A DNA stretch of 64,000 nt from Anderseniella sp039978075 (GCA_039978075.1 JBDWCA010000002.1:930001-994000); one strand, 5' to 3'; counted from the first letter of the stretch, positions 1 to 9,133 are shown. Numbers and translations: made by a program. The notes: generated by a model not told the origin, from the letters alone.

Positions 1-122
1 ACACCGCCTGGCTTGAGAAGGCCAAGACTGCCGGCGTCGAACAGGCGCAGGAGCACCTGGCTGGAATTCTGAAGACCAAGGGCAAGCTGGCGCTGGGAGC
101 TTCCGGCGGGTCGGCAAACTGA
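1..122 (+). CDS. coxB: cytochrome c oxidase subunit II, C-terminal end (partial)
   Basis: Only the last 39 codons are in the window (frame starting at base 3, stop TGA at 120-122). The visible tail begins TAWLEKAKTAGVEQAQ and is the soluble C-terminus expected after the CuA domain of subunit II, none of which can be seen here. The call rests mainly on position: coxA follows after 32 bases, as in alphaproteobacterial aa3 oxidase operons. CoxB carries the CuA centre that accepts electrons from cytochrome c in the periplasm. A different tail upstream of coxA cannot be excluded from this fragment alone. Confidence 0.8.
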   Translation, partial: TAWLEKAKTAGVEQAQEHLAGILKTKGKLALGASGGSAN

Positions 123-154
123 TTTGACTGTTTAGAACGAGGGAAAGCCTTATT

Positions 155-1813
155 ATGGCAAATGCAACAACGGCACATGACGATCATGAGCACAACCCGA
201 CCGGTTGGCGCAGATATGTCTACTCCACCAACCACAAGGACATCGGCACGATGTACCTTTGGTTTGCGATCTTTTCCGGCCTCGTAGGCGGCTTCATGTC
301 GATCATGATGCGCTGGGAGCTGATGGAGCCCGGCATCCAGATTTTCCACGGTCTGGCGCACATGGTCTATGGTGTCGGAGATACATCCGCCGATGCCATT
401 GATGCCGGCAAGAACATGTTCAACGTGTTCGTGACGGCACATGGACTGCTGATGATCTTCTTTATGGTCATGCCCGCCATGATCGGCGGTTTCGGCAACT
501 GGTTTGTGCCGTTGATGATCGGTGCGCCTGATATGGCGTTCCCGCGCATGAACAACATTTCCTTCTGGCTGCTGCCCCCGGCACTTATCCTGCTGGTTCT
601 GTCCATGTTCGTGGAAGGCTCATCAGGTACCTTCGGTGTTGGTGGTGGCTGGACGCTGTATCCGCCGTATTCCACCACTGGTCAGCCTGGCCCTGCCGTG
701 GACTTCGCCATCCTGTCCATGCACCTTGCCGGTGCCTCTTCAATCCTGGGTGCGATCAACTTCATCACCACCATCTTCAACATGCGTGCACCGGGCATGA
801 CCCTCCACAAAATGCCGTTGTTCGTGTGGTCGGTACTGGTCACCGTGTTCCTGCTGCTGCTGTCGCTGCCGGTGTTTGCCGGGGCCATCACCATGCTGCT
901 GACGGACCGCAATTTCGGTACGTCGTTCTTCCGTCCCGAGGGCGGCGGCGATCCGATCCTGTACCAGCATCTGTTCTGGTTCTTTGCACACCCTGAGGTG
1001 TACATCCTGATCCTGCCCGGTTTCGGCATCGTGTCGCAGATCATCTCGACCTTCTCGAAGAAACCGGTGTTCGGTTATCTCGGCATGGCCTACGCCATGG
1101 TTGCCATCGGCCTCGTCGGCTTCATCGTGTGGGCTCACCACATGTACACCGTCGGCATGGCTGTGGACACGCAGGCCTACTTCGTGGCGGCCACCATGGT
1201 CATTGCGGTGCCCACGGGCGTGAAGATTTTCTCCTGGATCGCCACCATGTGGGGCGGATCGATTGAATTCCGCACACCTATGTTGTGGGCTATCGGGTTC
1301 ATTTTCCTGTTCACCGTCGGTGGTGTAACCGGGGTCGTGCTGGCCAATGCCGGTGTCGACCGGTCGCTGCACGATACCTACTATGTCGTAGCGCATTTCC
1401 ACTATGTGCTGTCGCTGGGAGCCGTGTTCTCCATCTTCGGCGGCTGGTACTACTGGTTCCCGAAAATGTTCGGTTACATGTACAACCCAACCCTGGCGCG
1501 GGCTCACTTCTGGATCCAGTTCATCGGCGTGAACCTGTTGTTCTTCCCGCAGCATTTCCTCGGGTTGGCCGGCATGCCGCGCCGCTATATTGACTATCCG
1601 GACGTGTTCGCAGGCTGGAATTATGTATCCTCTATCGGGTCGTACATTTCAGCATTTTCAATCCTTATTTTCCTGTGGTGCATCATCGAAGCCTTCGCGA
1701 AGAAGCGCGTAGCCGGTGACAATCCATGGGGTGAGTCTGCGACAACACTGGAATGGACGCTGTCGTCACCGCCACCGTTCCACCAGTTCTCGACCCTGCC
1801 GGTTATCCGGTAA
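155..1813 (+). CDS. coxA: cytochrome c oxidase subunit I (aa3 type)
   Basis: This 552-aa multi-span membrane protein is the catalytic subunit of the terminal oxidase, reducing O2 to water and pumping protons. The CuB/heme a3 signatures are present: HPEVY with H279 and Y283 (the cross-linked His-Tyr pair) and the H328-H329 pair in the HHMYTVGM motif. The segment VAHFHYVLS supplies the heme a and a3 histidines. The base before the His-Pro-Glu motif encodes Ala (FAHPEVY) where Gly is commonest in the family. The ATG at 155 follows a purine-rich GAGGGAAAG stretch. It lies between coxB and ctaB in a cox operon. Length is normal for the family. Confidence 0.98.
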   Translation: MANATTAHDDHEHNPTGWRRYVYSTNHKDIGTMYLWFAIFSGLVGGFMSIMMRWELMEPGIQIFHGLAHMVYGVGDTSADAIDAGKNMFNVFVTAHGLLMIFFMVMPAMIGGFGNWFVPLMIGAPDMAFPRMNNISFWLLPPALILLVLSMFVEGSSGTFGVGGGWTLYPPYSTTGQPGPAVDFAILSMHLAGASSILGAINFITTIFNMRAPGMTLHKMPLFVWSVLVTVFLLLLSLPVFAGAITMLLTDRNFGTSFFRPEGGGDPILYQHLFWFFAHPEVYILILPGFGIVSQIISTFSKKPVFGYLGMAYAMVAIGLVGFIVWAHHMYTVGMAVDTQAYFVAATMVIAVPTGVKIFSWIATMWGGSIEFRTPMLWAIGFIFLFTVGGVTGVVLANAGVDRSLHDTYYVVAHFHYVLSLGAVFSIFGGWYYWFPKMFGYMYNPTLARAHFWIQFIGVNLLFFPQHFLGLAGMPRRYIDYPDVFAGWNYVSSIGSYISAFSILIFLWCIIEAFAKKRVAGDNPWGESATTLEWTLSSPPPFHQFSTLPVIR

Positions 1814-1899
1814 GGCAGAAAAAGGATACCCGGTCCGCTGCTTCGTGGTTGCGGGCCGGGTTTACAATCGGCGCAGGCTGCCGGAATTTTGGGATACAG

Positions 1900-2850
1900 A
1901 TGACAGACATTCGCACAGATTTGATGCAGCAAGGCAGTGAGGCACATTCGTTTGCGCTTGGCGGCAAGGGCTCTGTTGAGGATTTCTGGGCGCTGCTCAA
2001 GCCGCGTGTCATGTCGCTGGTCATCTTTACAGCCATTTGTGGATTGCTGCTTGCTCCCGGCGATATTCACCCGTGGACAGCATTCATTGCGATTTTGTGC
2101 ATAGCCGTGGGGGCTGGTGCTTCCGGCGCGCTGAACATGGCCTACGATGCCGATATCGACGCTCAGATGAGCCGCACGGTGAAGCGGCCGATCCCGCGCG
2201 GTGCCATTGAGCCGGGCGAAGCCTATGTGTTTGGTACGGCACTTTCAGTCGCATCGGTTGTCTTGCTGGGGCTGGCGGTCAACTGGGTATCTGCGGCGTT
2301 TCTGGCATTCACGATTTTCTTCTACGCCGTGATTTACACAATGTACCTGAAACGGTCGACACCCCAGAACATTGTCATTGGTGGCGCAGCAGGTGCATTT
2401 CCGCCGATGGTTGCGTGGTCTGCTGTCACGGGGTCGGTGGACATGGCAAGCGTGTCACTGTTCCTGATCATATTCATGTGGACCCCGCCGCACTTCTGGG
2501 CGCTGGCTTTGTTCCGCTTCGGAGATTACGAGACAGCGGGCGTTCCAATGTTGCCGAACGTGGCAGGTGTTGACGCAACGCGGCAGCAAATCTGGTGGTA
2601 TTCGCTGGCCATGGCGCCGGTTGCAGCACTGCCTGTCGTTGCCGGCATTGCCGGCTGGGTTTACGCAGTTGCTGCCTTTTTGCTGACAGCGAAGTTCATC
2701 TGGCATGCATGGGCAGTATATTCGCTCCGTGAGGGTGAAAATGCCAAGCGCGCGCCCAAGAAGCTGTTCAGCTATTCAATCCTTTATCTTTTTATCATGT
2801 TTGTTTCTTTGCTCGCTGACCGGGCGGTTAACCTGATGGGTCTGATTTAG
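1900..2850 (+). CDS. ctaB: protoheme IX farnesyltransferase (heme O synthase)
   Basis: CtaB/Cox10 farnesylates heme b to heme O, the first step to the heme a used by CoxA. The protein is a UbiA-family polytopic prenyltransferase: an early KPRVM motif, then NMAYDADIDAQMSRTVKRP with the Asp-rich metal/diphosphate-binding signature, and a second Asp-containing loop (FGDYETAGVPMLP). The reading frame stays open upstream into coxA, but the ATG at 1900 (MTDIRTDL) gives 316 aa, close to the usual length, and follows a weak GGGAT stretch. The next gene starts 3 bases after its stop, so it is part of the cox operon. Confidence 0.95.
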   Translation: MTDIRTDLMQQGSEAHSFALGGKGSVEDFWALLKPRVMSLVIFTAICGLLLAPGDIHPWTAFIAILCIAVGAGASGALNMAYDADIDAQMSRTVKRPIPRGAIEPGEAYVFGTALSVASVVLLGLAVNWVSAAFLAFTIFFYAVIYTMYLKRSTPQNIVIGGAAGAFPPMVAWSAVTGSVDMASVSLFLIIFMWTPPHFWALALFRFGDYETAGVPMLPNVAGVDATRQQIWWYSLAMAPVAALPVVAGIAGWVYAVAAFLLTAKFIWHAWAVYSLREGENAKRAPKKLFSYSILYLFIMFVSLLADRAVNLMGLI

Positions 2851-2853
2851 ACG

Positions 2854-3018
2854 ATGGCTGAAGACATGCAGACATACACCCCTACCGATGAAGAGCGCGC
2901 GCGCCAGCGCAAGCGCTCAGTGGTGATTGCCTGGTCATTGGTGGTATTGGTAATTCTGTTTTTCGTCACCACCATGGTGCGTCTGAGTTCCAACATTTCC
3001 ATGCAGGCAGGAGGTTGA
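2854..3018 (+). CDS. coxF: CoxF-like small single-span membrane protein
   Basis: This 54-aa ORF begins MAEDMQTYTPTDEERARQRK and then has one hydrophobic span (about residues 22-42). It sits 3 bases after ctaB and 1 base before ctaG. Small CoxF proteins are known at exactly this place in rhizobial cox operons; their function is poorly defined, with a cytochrome oxidase assembly role assumed from context. A charged N-terminus in the cytoplasm and a single span fit an assembly accessory. It is short and easily missed by automatic callers. Confidence 0.85.
   Translation: MAEDMQTYTPTDEERARQRKRSVVIAWSLVVLVILFFVTTMVRLSSNISMQAGG
3007..3014 (+). promoter_or_regulatory. ribosome binding site of ctaG inside the end of coxF
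   Basis: GCAGGAGG ends five bases before the ctaG ATG and is encoded by the last codons of coxF. This suggests translational coupling of the two genes. Confidence 0.7.
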
Positions 3019-3019
3019 C

Positions 3020-3616
3020 ATGAGTGCCGGACAACCTCGGGAAAAATCAAATTTGCGGGTGGCCATAATGGCCGGCGGCGTGGCCATCGGCATGGTCGGA
3101 GTGGCATATGCGGCTGTGCCGCTGTATCAGATTTTCTGCCAGGTCACAGGCTTCGGCGGCACCACGCAGCGGGCTGATGCATCACCACAACAAGCGCTTG
3201 ATCAGAAAATCACCGTTGCCTTTGATGCCAATGTGAATTCATCGCTGAACTGGAACTTTGTCCCCAGCCAGCACAGCCAGACAATTCGCATCGGCGAACA
3301 GGCACTGGCCTTCTACAAGGCAGTGAACAATGGTGCACGGCCGGTTACCGGCACAGCGACCTTCAATGTGACGCCGGTCGGGGCGGGCGTGTACTTCTCG
3401 AAAATTGAATGCTTCTGCTTTACCGAACAGACTTTGCAACCGGGTCAGTCCATCGACATGCCGGTGAGTTATTTCGTGGATCCGGACATCGCCAATGATC
3501 CGGACATGAAATCGGTTAAGACGATTACGCTTTCATATACATTTTACGCAGTGGACGAGGAGCCGGTGAAAACCTCATCTACCTCGCGTCCTCAAAGTGA
3601 CAACACGGTGAATTAA
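3020..3616 (+). CDS. ctaG: cytochrome c oxidase assembly protein CtaG (Cox11 family)
   Basis: CtaG/Cox11 is a copper chaperone that delivers CuB to subunit I. The 198-aa protein has one N-terminal membrane span (about residues 13-33) and a periplasmic domain carrying the copper-binding motif C131-F-C133-F within IECFCFTEQ, the hallmark of the family. A further Cys lies in PLYQIFCQ just after the span, also typical. It belongs to the cox operon, between coxF and coxC. Confidence 0.97.
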   Translation: MSAGQPREKSNLRVAIMAGGVAIGMVGVAYAAVPLYQIFCQVTGFGGTTQRADASPQQALDQKITVAFDANVNSSLNWNFVPSQHSQTIRIGEQALAFYKAVNNGARPVTGTATFNVTPVGAGVYFSKIECFCFTEQTLQPGQSIDMPVSYFVDPDIANDPDMKSVKTITLSYTFYAVDEEPVKTSSTSRPQSDNTVN

Positions 3617-3677
3617 TTGACTTTGTCCGATGCCAGGATGCAAATTGGCCGGACAGCTTGAGCGGGAGAAAAGGGCA

Positions 3678-4538
3678 ATGGCAGACAGCCACGCTAAAAA
3701 TCACGACTATCATCTGGTTGACCCGAGCCCATGGCCGGTTGTCGGTTCCATCGGCGCGTTGATCCTTGCGATCGGATCCATCTACTGGATGCACAATGGC
3801 CAGACCTGGAATGTCTCGGCAGGCGCCTTGCTGGGCTTCGCCATTGTTTTCTACACCATGTTCATGTGGTGGCGTGACATTGTGCACGAAAGCCACAAAG
3901 GTGATCACACACCTGTTGTGCAGCTCCACCTGCGCTATGGCATGTTGATGTTCATCGCCTCGGAAATCATGTTCTTCGTGGCCTGGTTCTGGGCGTTTTT
4001 TGAAGCGTCGCTGTATACCGATTCCGCCATTCAGGCGACCCGTGTTGAACTGACACAAGGCGTGTGGCCGCCTGCCGGCATGGAAGTTTTCGATCCATGG
4101 CACCTGCCGCTGCTCAACACCCTGATTCTGCTGTTATCAGGTACGACGGTAACCTGGGCGCACCATGCCCTGATCAACAATGACCGTGACGGTCTTAAAT
4201 GGGGCCTGATTTGCACGGTTGCCCTGGGCGCGCTGTTTACCTGTGTTCAGGCCTATGAATATGGTCATGCAGCCTTTGCTTTCCAGGCCGATAATGGCGG
4301 TAACATCTATTCATCGACCTTCTTCATGGCCACCGGTTTCCACGGTTTCCACGTGCTTGTCGGGACCATCTTCCTGATTGTCTGTTTGTTCCGTGCGCTG
4401 GCTGGACATTTCACGCCGGAGAAGCATTTCGGCTTCGAAGCCGCCGCCTGGTACTGGCACTTTGTGGACGTGGTCTGGCTGTTCCTGTTCGCCTGTATTT
4501 ATGTGTGGGGCAGTGTGGGCGCGACAATAGCGCATTGA
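3678..4538 (+). CDS. coxC: cytochrome c oxidase subunit III
   Basis: This is the third core subunit of the aa3 oxidase, with seven predicted membrane spans. Visible family features are SEIMFFVAWFWAFFEASL, the GVWPPAGMEVFDPWHLPLLNT loop and the C-terminal HFVDVVWLFLF. The frame is open from 3630, but the ATG at 3678 (MADSHAKNHDYHLVDPSPWP) matches the normal N-terminus and has GGGAGAAAAGGG just upstream, giving 286 aa. It is the last gene of the cox operon; a hairpin and a terminator follow at once. Confidence 0.98.
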   Translation: MADSHAKNHDYHLVDPSPWPVVGSIGALILAIGSIYWMHNGQTWNVSAGALLGFAIVFYTMFMWWRDIVHESHKGDHTPVVQLHLRYGMLMFIASEIMFFVAWFWAFFEASLYTDSAIQATRVELTQGVWPPAGMEVFDPWHLPLLNTLILLLSGTTVTWAHHALINNDRDGLKWGLICTVALGALFTCVQAYEYGHAAFAFQADNGGNIYSSTFFMATGFHGFHVLVGTIFLIVCLFRALAGHFTPEKHFGFEAAAWYWHFVDVVWLFLFACIYVWGSVGATIAH

Positions 4539-4559
4539 TCAGGGCTTTGCGCCTGATCA
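4536..4559 (+). repeat. short inverted repeat overlapping the coxC stop codon
   Basis: TGATCAGG at 4536-4543 pairs with CCTGATCA at 4552-4559 across an 8-base loop. The first arm contains the coxC TGA stop. There is no T-run, so it is probably a 3'-end stabilising hairpin just before the terminator. Confidence 0.5.
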
Positions 4560-4570
4560 TCTGATCAAAG

Positions 4571-4613
4571 GACCGCATGAGAGGCGCCAGATGTCCTCGC
4601 ATGCGGTCTTTTT
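4571..4613 (+). terminator. rho-independent terminator of the cox operon
   Basis: GACCGCATG (4571-4579) pairs with CATGCGGTC (4600-4608), extended by AGG/CCT pairs inside, and is followed by a T-rich run. It separates the cox operon from the DUF983/SURF1 genes. Confidence 0.85.
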
Positions 4614-4637
4614 GTATATTTGAATAAAGCAGTGTGA

Positions 4638-5042
4638 GTGAACACAAAGGTCGCGACCTGGATGAACCAGCAACCCTACTACCCGCCGCAATCGCCGGTC
4701 TCCAACGGCATCAAGGGGTTGTGTCCGCGCTGTGGCCAGGGGCGGCTGTTCAAGGGCTATCTGGCAATTCCCGACAAGTGCGATCACTGTGATCTTGATT
4801 TTTCCTTTTCCGACAGCGGCGACGGAGCGGCCTGGTTCATCATGCTGGTATGCGGCACGCTTGCCATGGGCGGTGTGCTGTTCGTCGAGTTGAACTGGCA
4901 GCCTGTGTGGTGGGTGCATGCACTGGTTGCCCTGCCGCTGGCAGTTGGGTTGCCACTGCTGGCTTTGCGGCCGGTCAAGGGAATTTTTCTCAACCAGCAA
5001 TACCTCACCAGTGCCCGCGAAGGCAGGCTGGAAGACAAGTGA
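4638..5042 (+). CDS. DUF983 family membrane protein with zinc-ribbon-like Cys pairs
   Basis: This 134-aa protein begins with two CxxC pairs (LCPRCGQGRLFKG and CDHCDLDF), the mark of DUF983, followed by two hydrophobic spans (about residues 70-90 and 95-113). DUF983 proteins lie between coxC and surf1 in many alphaproteobacteria and are assumed to act in oxidase biogenesis; no activity is established. The GTG at 4638 is used here; the ATG at 4662 (MNQQPYYPP) is an equally possible start, as neither has a strong ribosome site. Its stop overlaps the start of the SURF1 gene (GTGA). Confidence 0.88.
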   Translation: MNTKVATWMNQQPYYPPQSPVSNGIKGLCPRCGQGRLFKGYLAIPDKCDHCDLDFSFSDSGDGAAWFIMLVCGTLAMGGVLFVELNWQPVWWVHALVALPLAVGLPLLALRPVKGIFLNQQYLTSAREGRLEDK

Positions 5043-5824
5043 CGATCGCCCCCTCACATCGCGCACCCCGCAGCTGGCCGGTTGTTGTTGCGGCTGTGAT
5101 CGGCATTTTACTGCTTGTCGGACTGGGTTCGTGGCAGATGCTGCGCCTGCAGTGGAAGCTGGATCTGATTGAAAAGCGCGAGGGTTCGCTGACCGGTAAT
5201 CCGGTGACCATCTACGATATCGAAGCCGGCATGGAGCATGGCTATGATGTGGACTTCCTGCGGGTTCGCCTGAACGGCAAATATCGCCACGAAGCGTCGC
5301 GCTATGTTTATCGTGCACGCGGCAAGCGGCCGGGTTTCCAGGTGATCACGCCATTTATCGACAAGTCGGGGTTCATTGTGTTTGTTGATCGCGGCTTCAT
5401 TGATCAACGCATGCTGAAAGTGCCGATTGCAGGCGATACCCGCAAGCCTGAAGGTGAACTCACCCTGACCGGCGTCACCCGAAACAGGGCGTCTGACCGA
5501 AACATGTTCTCGCCCGAAGCGGATACTGAAAAGAGTATCTGGTACTGGTATGATCTGGTCGGAATCTCTGCGTCAATGCCGAAAAATCTGCTGGATGGAT
5601 ATCAGGGACCGGAACCGATTACTTCGGCCATGTTTGTCCAATTGGAACCCGGCGGCGAGCCTGGAGCAGGTACCTGGCCCGATCCTGAGGATTTGAAGGT
5701 TGAATTACCCAACAATCACCTGCAATACGCTTTCACATGGTATGCATTGGCTCTTGTGCTGGCCGCGATGAGCTGGCTGTTCATCCGCAACCGGCGGCGG
5801 GACCATGGCACAGGTGAGGCGTAA
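5039..5824 (+). CDS. SURF1 family cytochrome oxidase biogenesis protein
   Basis: SURF1 (Shy1) proteins help insert heme a into oxidase subunit I. The 261-aa product has the two terminal membrane spans of the family (about residues 12-32 and 230-250), the signature GSWQMLRLQWK after the first span, and a large periplasmic loop with the conserved VDRGF segment. The frame is open further upstream, but the GTG at 5039 overlaps the DUF983 stop by four bases and gives the normal length. Co-transcription with DUF983 is likely. Confidence 0.93.
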   Translation: MTIAPSHRAPRSWPVVVAAVIGILLLVGLGSWQMLRLQWKLDLIEKREGSLTGNPVTIYDIEAGMEHGYDVDFLRVRLNGKYRHEASRYVYRARGKRPGFQVITPFIDKSGFIVFVDRGFIDQRMLKVPIAGDTRKPEGELTLTGVTRNRASDRNMFSPEADTEKSIWYWYDLVGISASMPKNLLDGYQGPEPITSAMFVQLEPGGEPGAGTWPDPEDLKVELPNNHLQYAFTWYALALVLAAMSWLFIRNRRRDHGTGEA

Positions 5825-5845
5825 CGCGAACAAGTGACTGAAACG

Positions 5846-7246
5846 ATGAAATACATTTCGACACGCGGGCAGGCGCCTGCCCTTGGCTTCACCGATGTAC
5901 TGCTGGCCGGCCTGGCGTCTGACGGCGGGCTCTACGTGCCCGAAACCTGGCCGCAGCTGACCCATGTTGAGTTGACGGCGCTGCGCGGCAGGAGTTATGC
6001 GGACATCGCTTTTGCCGTCATCAAACTGTTTACCGGCGGTGAGATTGAAGAAACGAAACTGCGTCGGATGATTGATGAGGCATATGCGACGTTTGCCCAC
6101 AAGGCAGTGGTGCCGCTGAAACAACTGGATGCAAACCACTGGTTGATGGAGTTGTTCCACGGTCCCACGCTGGCGTTCAAGGATGTCGCCATGCAGCTTC
6201 TGGCGCGACTGATGGATCATGCGCTGGAAGGTGCCGGCAGGCGCGCCACCATCGTTGGTGCAACATCCGGTGATACCGGAGGTGCTGCCATTGACGCGTT
6301 CGCGGCCTCCACCCGCACAGATATTTTCATCCTGCACCCGCACGGTCTCGTCAGTGACGTGCAGCGCCGCCAGATGACGACGGTGGATAGGCCGAACATT
6401 CACAACATCGCACTTGAGGGCAATTTCGACGATTGCCAGGCACACGTTAAAGCCATGTTTGCCGATGAGGGTTTTCGCGACAGTGTTTCGTTGTCTGGGG
6501 TCAACTCGATCAACTGGGCGCGCATCATGGCGCAGACAGTGTATTACTTCACCACCGCGTTGGCGCTGGGTGCGCCTGACCGCAAGGTGGATTTCTGCGT
6601 GCCGACCGGCAATTTCGGTGATGTTTTTGCAGGCCACGTCGCGCGCCATATGGGATTGCCCGTAGGTGATCTGCTGGTTGCGACAAACATCAATGACATT
6701 CTGCACCGCACTATGGAAACCGGCCGATATGAGGTGCTCGGTGTGGAAGCAACACAAAGCCCGTCCATGGACATTCAGGTATCCAGCAATTTTGAACGTC
6801 TGTTGTTTGAAGCCTGCGGTAAGGATGCAGGCCAGCTTTCAACCCTGATGGCCGGGTTGAAACAGTCCGGCAGCTTTACCCTGAGCAAGGACATGCACGA
6901 ATATATCACTACCGGCTTTTCCTCCGGTCGAACCAGTGAGGCAGAAACCGCTGACCTTATTCGCACAACTTTGGCAGAAACCGGTGAACTGCTCGACCCG
7001 CACACAGCCGTGGGTTACGGCGTGGCCCGCGCCCGCGCCAGACAGGATGTACCGATGGTTACACTGGCGACCGCACACCCGGCAAAATTCCCCGATGCCG
7101 TCGAGGCGGCCAGTGGTACCCATCCATCTCTGCCGGCACGGCTGGGTGATCTGATGCAGCGCCCGGAGCGCTTCGACGTGCTGGCCAATGACCTTGAGGC
7201 GGTGAAGCAGTTCATTCTCGAACGCACACAAGTGAGTAAAGTTTGA
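5846..7246 (+). CDS. thrC: threonine synthase
   Basis: ThrC converts O-phosphohomoserine to threonine with PLP. The protein starts MKYISTRGQAPALGF, the usual N-terminus of this class, and carries the PLP lysine K112 in TLAFKDVAMQ and the phosphate-binding GATSGDTGGAAI loop. It is 466 aa from the ATG at 5846; a GTG four codons earlier (5834) is also possible. Its stop overlaps the start of the next peptidase gene (TGATG), as in many rhizobial genomes, so the two are probably co-transcribed. Confidence 0.97.
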   Translation: MKYISTRGQAPALGFTDVLLAGLASDGGLYVPETWPQLTHVELTALRGRSYADIAFAVIKLFTGGEIEETKLRRMIDEAYATFAHKAVVPLKQLDANHWLMELFHGPTLAFKDVAMQLLARLMDHALEGAGRRATIVGATSGDTGGAAIDAFAASTRTDIFILHPHGLVSDVQRRQMTTVDRPNIHNIALEGNFDDCQAHVKAMFADEGFRDSVSLSGVNSINWARIMAQTVYYFTTALALGAPDRKVDFCVPTGNFGDVFAGHVARHMGLPVGDLLVATNINDILHRTMETGRYEVLGVEATQSPSMDIQVSSNFERLLFEACGKDAGQLSTLMAGLKQSGSFTLSKDMHEYITTGFSSGRTSEAETADLIRTTLAETGELLDPHTAVGYGVARARARQDVPMVTLATAHPAKFPDAVEAASGTHPSLPARLGDLMQRPERFDVLANDLEAVKQFILERTQVSKV

Positions 7247-8505
7247 TGAGCGCACGCACCACCACACTGGAAAACGGGCTGACTGTTGTGTCTCACAACA
7301 TGGCGCATGTTGAAACCGTTTCGCTCGGCATGTGGACCAGGGCAGGTGCGCGCGACGAGGCAGACAATGAGAACGGATTGGCTCATCTGCTGGAACACAT
7401 GGCGTTCAAGGGCACCAAGAACCGGTCGGCATTCGAGATTGCCGCTGAAATCGAGGCCGCGGGCGGTGACATGAACGCGTCAACGTCGATGGAAACCACT
7501 GCCTATTATGCTCGAGTGTTGCGCAATGACTGGCAGCTTGCATTGGACGTGATCTCGGACATTGTCATGAACCCGGTATTTGCGACCGATGATCTGGCAT
7601 TGGAAAAGGGTGTAATTCTGCAGGAAATTGCCGCTGCACAAGACACCCCCGATGATCTGGTGTTCGACCTGGTCCAGAATCTGGCATGGCCGGACCATTC
7701 GCTTGGGCGGGATATTCTCGGTACGCCGGAAACGGTCAGGAAATTCAGCGCGGAAAATCTCGCAGCATATCGCGCCAAACATTATACCGGGTCGCGCATG
7801 GTGTTGTCGGCTGCAGGCCGCATTGATCATGACGCACTGGTGGACGCTGCCCGCGAGCGTTTTGCAGCCATTGAGCGCGGCGAAGCCGCCAGCCGCACCA
7901 CGCCGGACTATGCGGGAGGGGATGCGGCGCGCAAACGGCCACTTGATCAGGTACATCAGGTCATGGCGTTTTCGACGCCAGGTTATTATGACGATGACGT
8001 CTATGGCATTCATTTGCTGGCCAGCATTCTGGGCGGCGGCATGTCATCGCGGCTGTTTCAGGAAGTCCGCGAGCGCCGCGGACTTTGCTATTCGACGTTT
8101 GCCCATGTGTCGGCTTTTGCCGATACCGGTCTCATGCAGGTATACGCGGGCACGGCACCGGATACGGCTGCGGAATTTTGCAAGGTCGCGACAGATGTGC
8201 TGCTGGCAAGCACGCAGGACATCGAACAGGCAGAGCTTGATCGCGCGCGGGCACAACTCAAGGCGTCGCTTGTCATGAGCCTGGAAAGCCCGTCCTCGCG
8301 TGCGGACCAGATTGCCCGCCAGTTCCTCGCCTACGGCAAAGTACCCGACGTTGCCGACATTCTTGCCAAGGTGGATGCGGTGACCACCGATGATGTGAAA
8401 CGCCTGGCAGCCGCTACATTCAGCGGGGCCAGCCTGTCACGAGCAGCGGTTGGTGATACATCACTGCTTGCACAAGGCAATGAACTTGCGGCAAGATTTG
8501 CTTGA
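7246..8505 (+). CDS. M16 family zinc metallopeptidase (mitochondrial processing peptidase-like)
   Basis: This 419-aa protein has the inverted zinc motif HxxEH (H47-L-L-E50-H51 in HLLEHMAFKG), with the further zinc ligand Glu expected in EKGVILQEI about 75 residues later. The C-terminal half holds the R/Y-containing substrate loop (RRGLCYSTFA) of M16B peptidases. Such cytoplasmic or periplasmic peptidases are close bacterial relatives of the mitochondrial processing peptidase beta subunit; the substrate here is unknown. The ATG at 7246 overlaps the thrC stop. Confidence 0.93.
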   Translation: MSARTTTLENGLTVVSHNMAHVETVSLGMWTRAGARDEADNENGLAHLLEHMAFKGTKNRSAFEIAAEIEAAGGDMNASTSMETTAYYARVLRNDWQLALDVISDIVMNPVFATDDLALEKGVILQEIAAAQDTPDDLVFDLVQNLAWPDHSLGRDILGTPETVRKFSAENLAAYRAKHYTGSRMVLSAAGRIDHDALVDAARERFAAIERGEAASRTTPDYAGGDAARKRPLDQVHQVMAFSTPGYYDDDVYGIHLLASILGGGMSSRLFQEVRERRGLCYSTFAHVSAFADTGLMQVYAGTAPDTAAEFCKVATDVLLASTQDIEQAELDRARAQLKASLVMSLESPSSRADQIARQFLAYGKVPDVADILAKVDAVTTDDVKRLAAATFSGASLSRAAVGDTSLLAQGNELAARFA

Positions 8506-8545
8506 ATCATCGACGTGTGGCCGGCTATCAAACAAGACAGTCAAA

Positions 8546-9133
8546 ATGTCATTCTTGAGAACCTATGCATATCTGGACACTGACCCGGTCATTCAGACCG
8601 GAAAGGTTGTATTGCGTCCTGCCATAGGCGCTGATTATGCCCAATGGGCACAACTGAGGTCATCCAGCCGGGCGTTTCTGGAGCCGTGGGAACCGACCTG
8701 GCCTCGTGATGATCTGACCAAATCGTCTTATCGTCACCGCATTCGCCGTTACAACAAGGATATGCGAGACGATTATGCTTATGCGTTTTTTGTGTTTTGC
8801 CGGCAATCCGGCAATCTGGTCGGCGGGCTGACCATTTCCAATGTGCGCCGTGGCGTGGCGCAAACCTGTTCTCTGGGCTATTGGGTTGGCCAGCCCTATG
8901 CAAACCAGGGCTACATGTCTGCTGCGGTGAATGCGGCCGTATCATTCTGTTTTGACAGTTTGCGGCTGCACCGCATTGAAGCAGCCTGCCTGCCGGTCAA
9001 CGAGGCATCAAGAAAATTGTTGTTGCGATGCGGTTTTTTGCAGGAAGGCTATGCCCGCAAATACCTGAAGATCAACGGCCGATGGCAGGATCACCTGTTG
9101 TTTGCATTGCTGGACGCAGACCCGCCCGGGTGA
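8546..9133 (+). CDS. RimJ/RimL-like GNAT N-acetyltransferase
   Basis: The 195-aa product is a GNAT protein of the ribosomal-protein-alanine acetyltransferase type: VLRPAIGADYAQWAQLR at the N-terminus, the acetyl-CoA region LGYWVGQPYANQGYMSAA, and the C-terminal VNEASRKLLLRCGFLQEG. RimJ acetylates the N-terminal alanine of ribosomal protein S5, but many paralogues have other targets, so the substrate is inferred. The frame extends upstream into the peptidase gene; the ATG at 8546 is chosen because it starts the conserved part and lies after the upstream stop. Confidence 0.88.
   Translation: MSFLRTYAYLDTDPVIQTGKVVLRPAIGADYAQWAQLRSSSRAFLEPWEPTWPRDDLTKSSYRHRIRRYNKDMRDDYAYAFFVFCRQSGNLVGGLTISNVRRGVAQTCSLGYWVGQPYANQGYMSAAVNAAVSFCFDSLRLHRIEAACLPVNEASRKLLLRCGFLQEGYARKYLKINGRWQDHLLFALLDADPPG

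Noticed and set aside
740..1555. 271-aa open frame on the minus strand
   Set aside because: It lies opposite the conserved core of coxA and its translation is His/Asp/Glu-rich with no family motif; it is a shadow of coxA codon bias.
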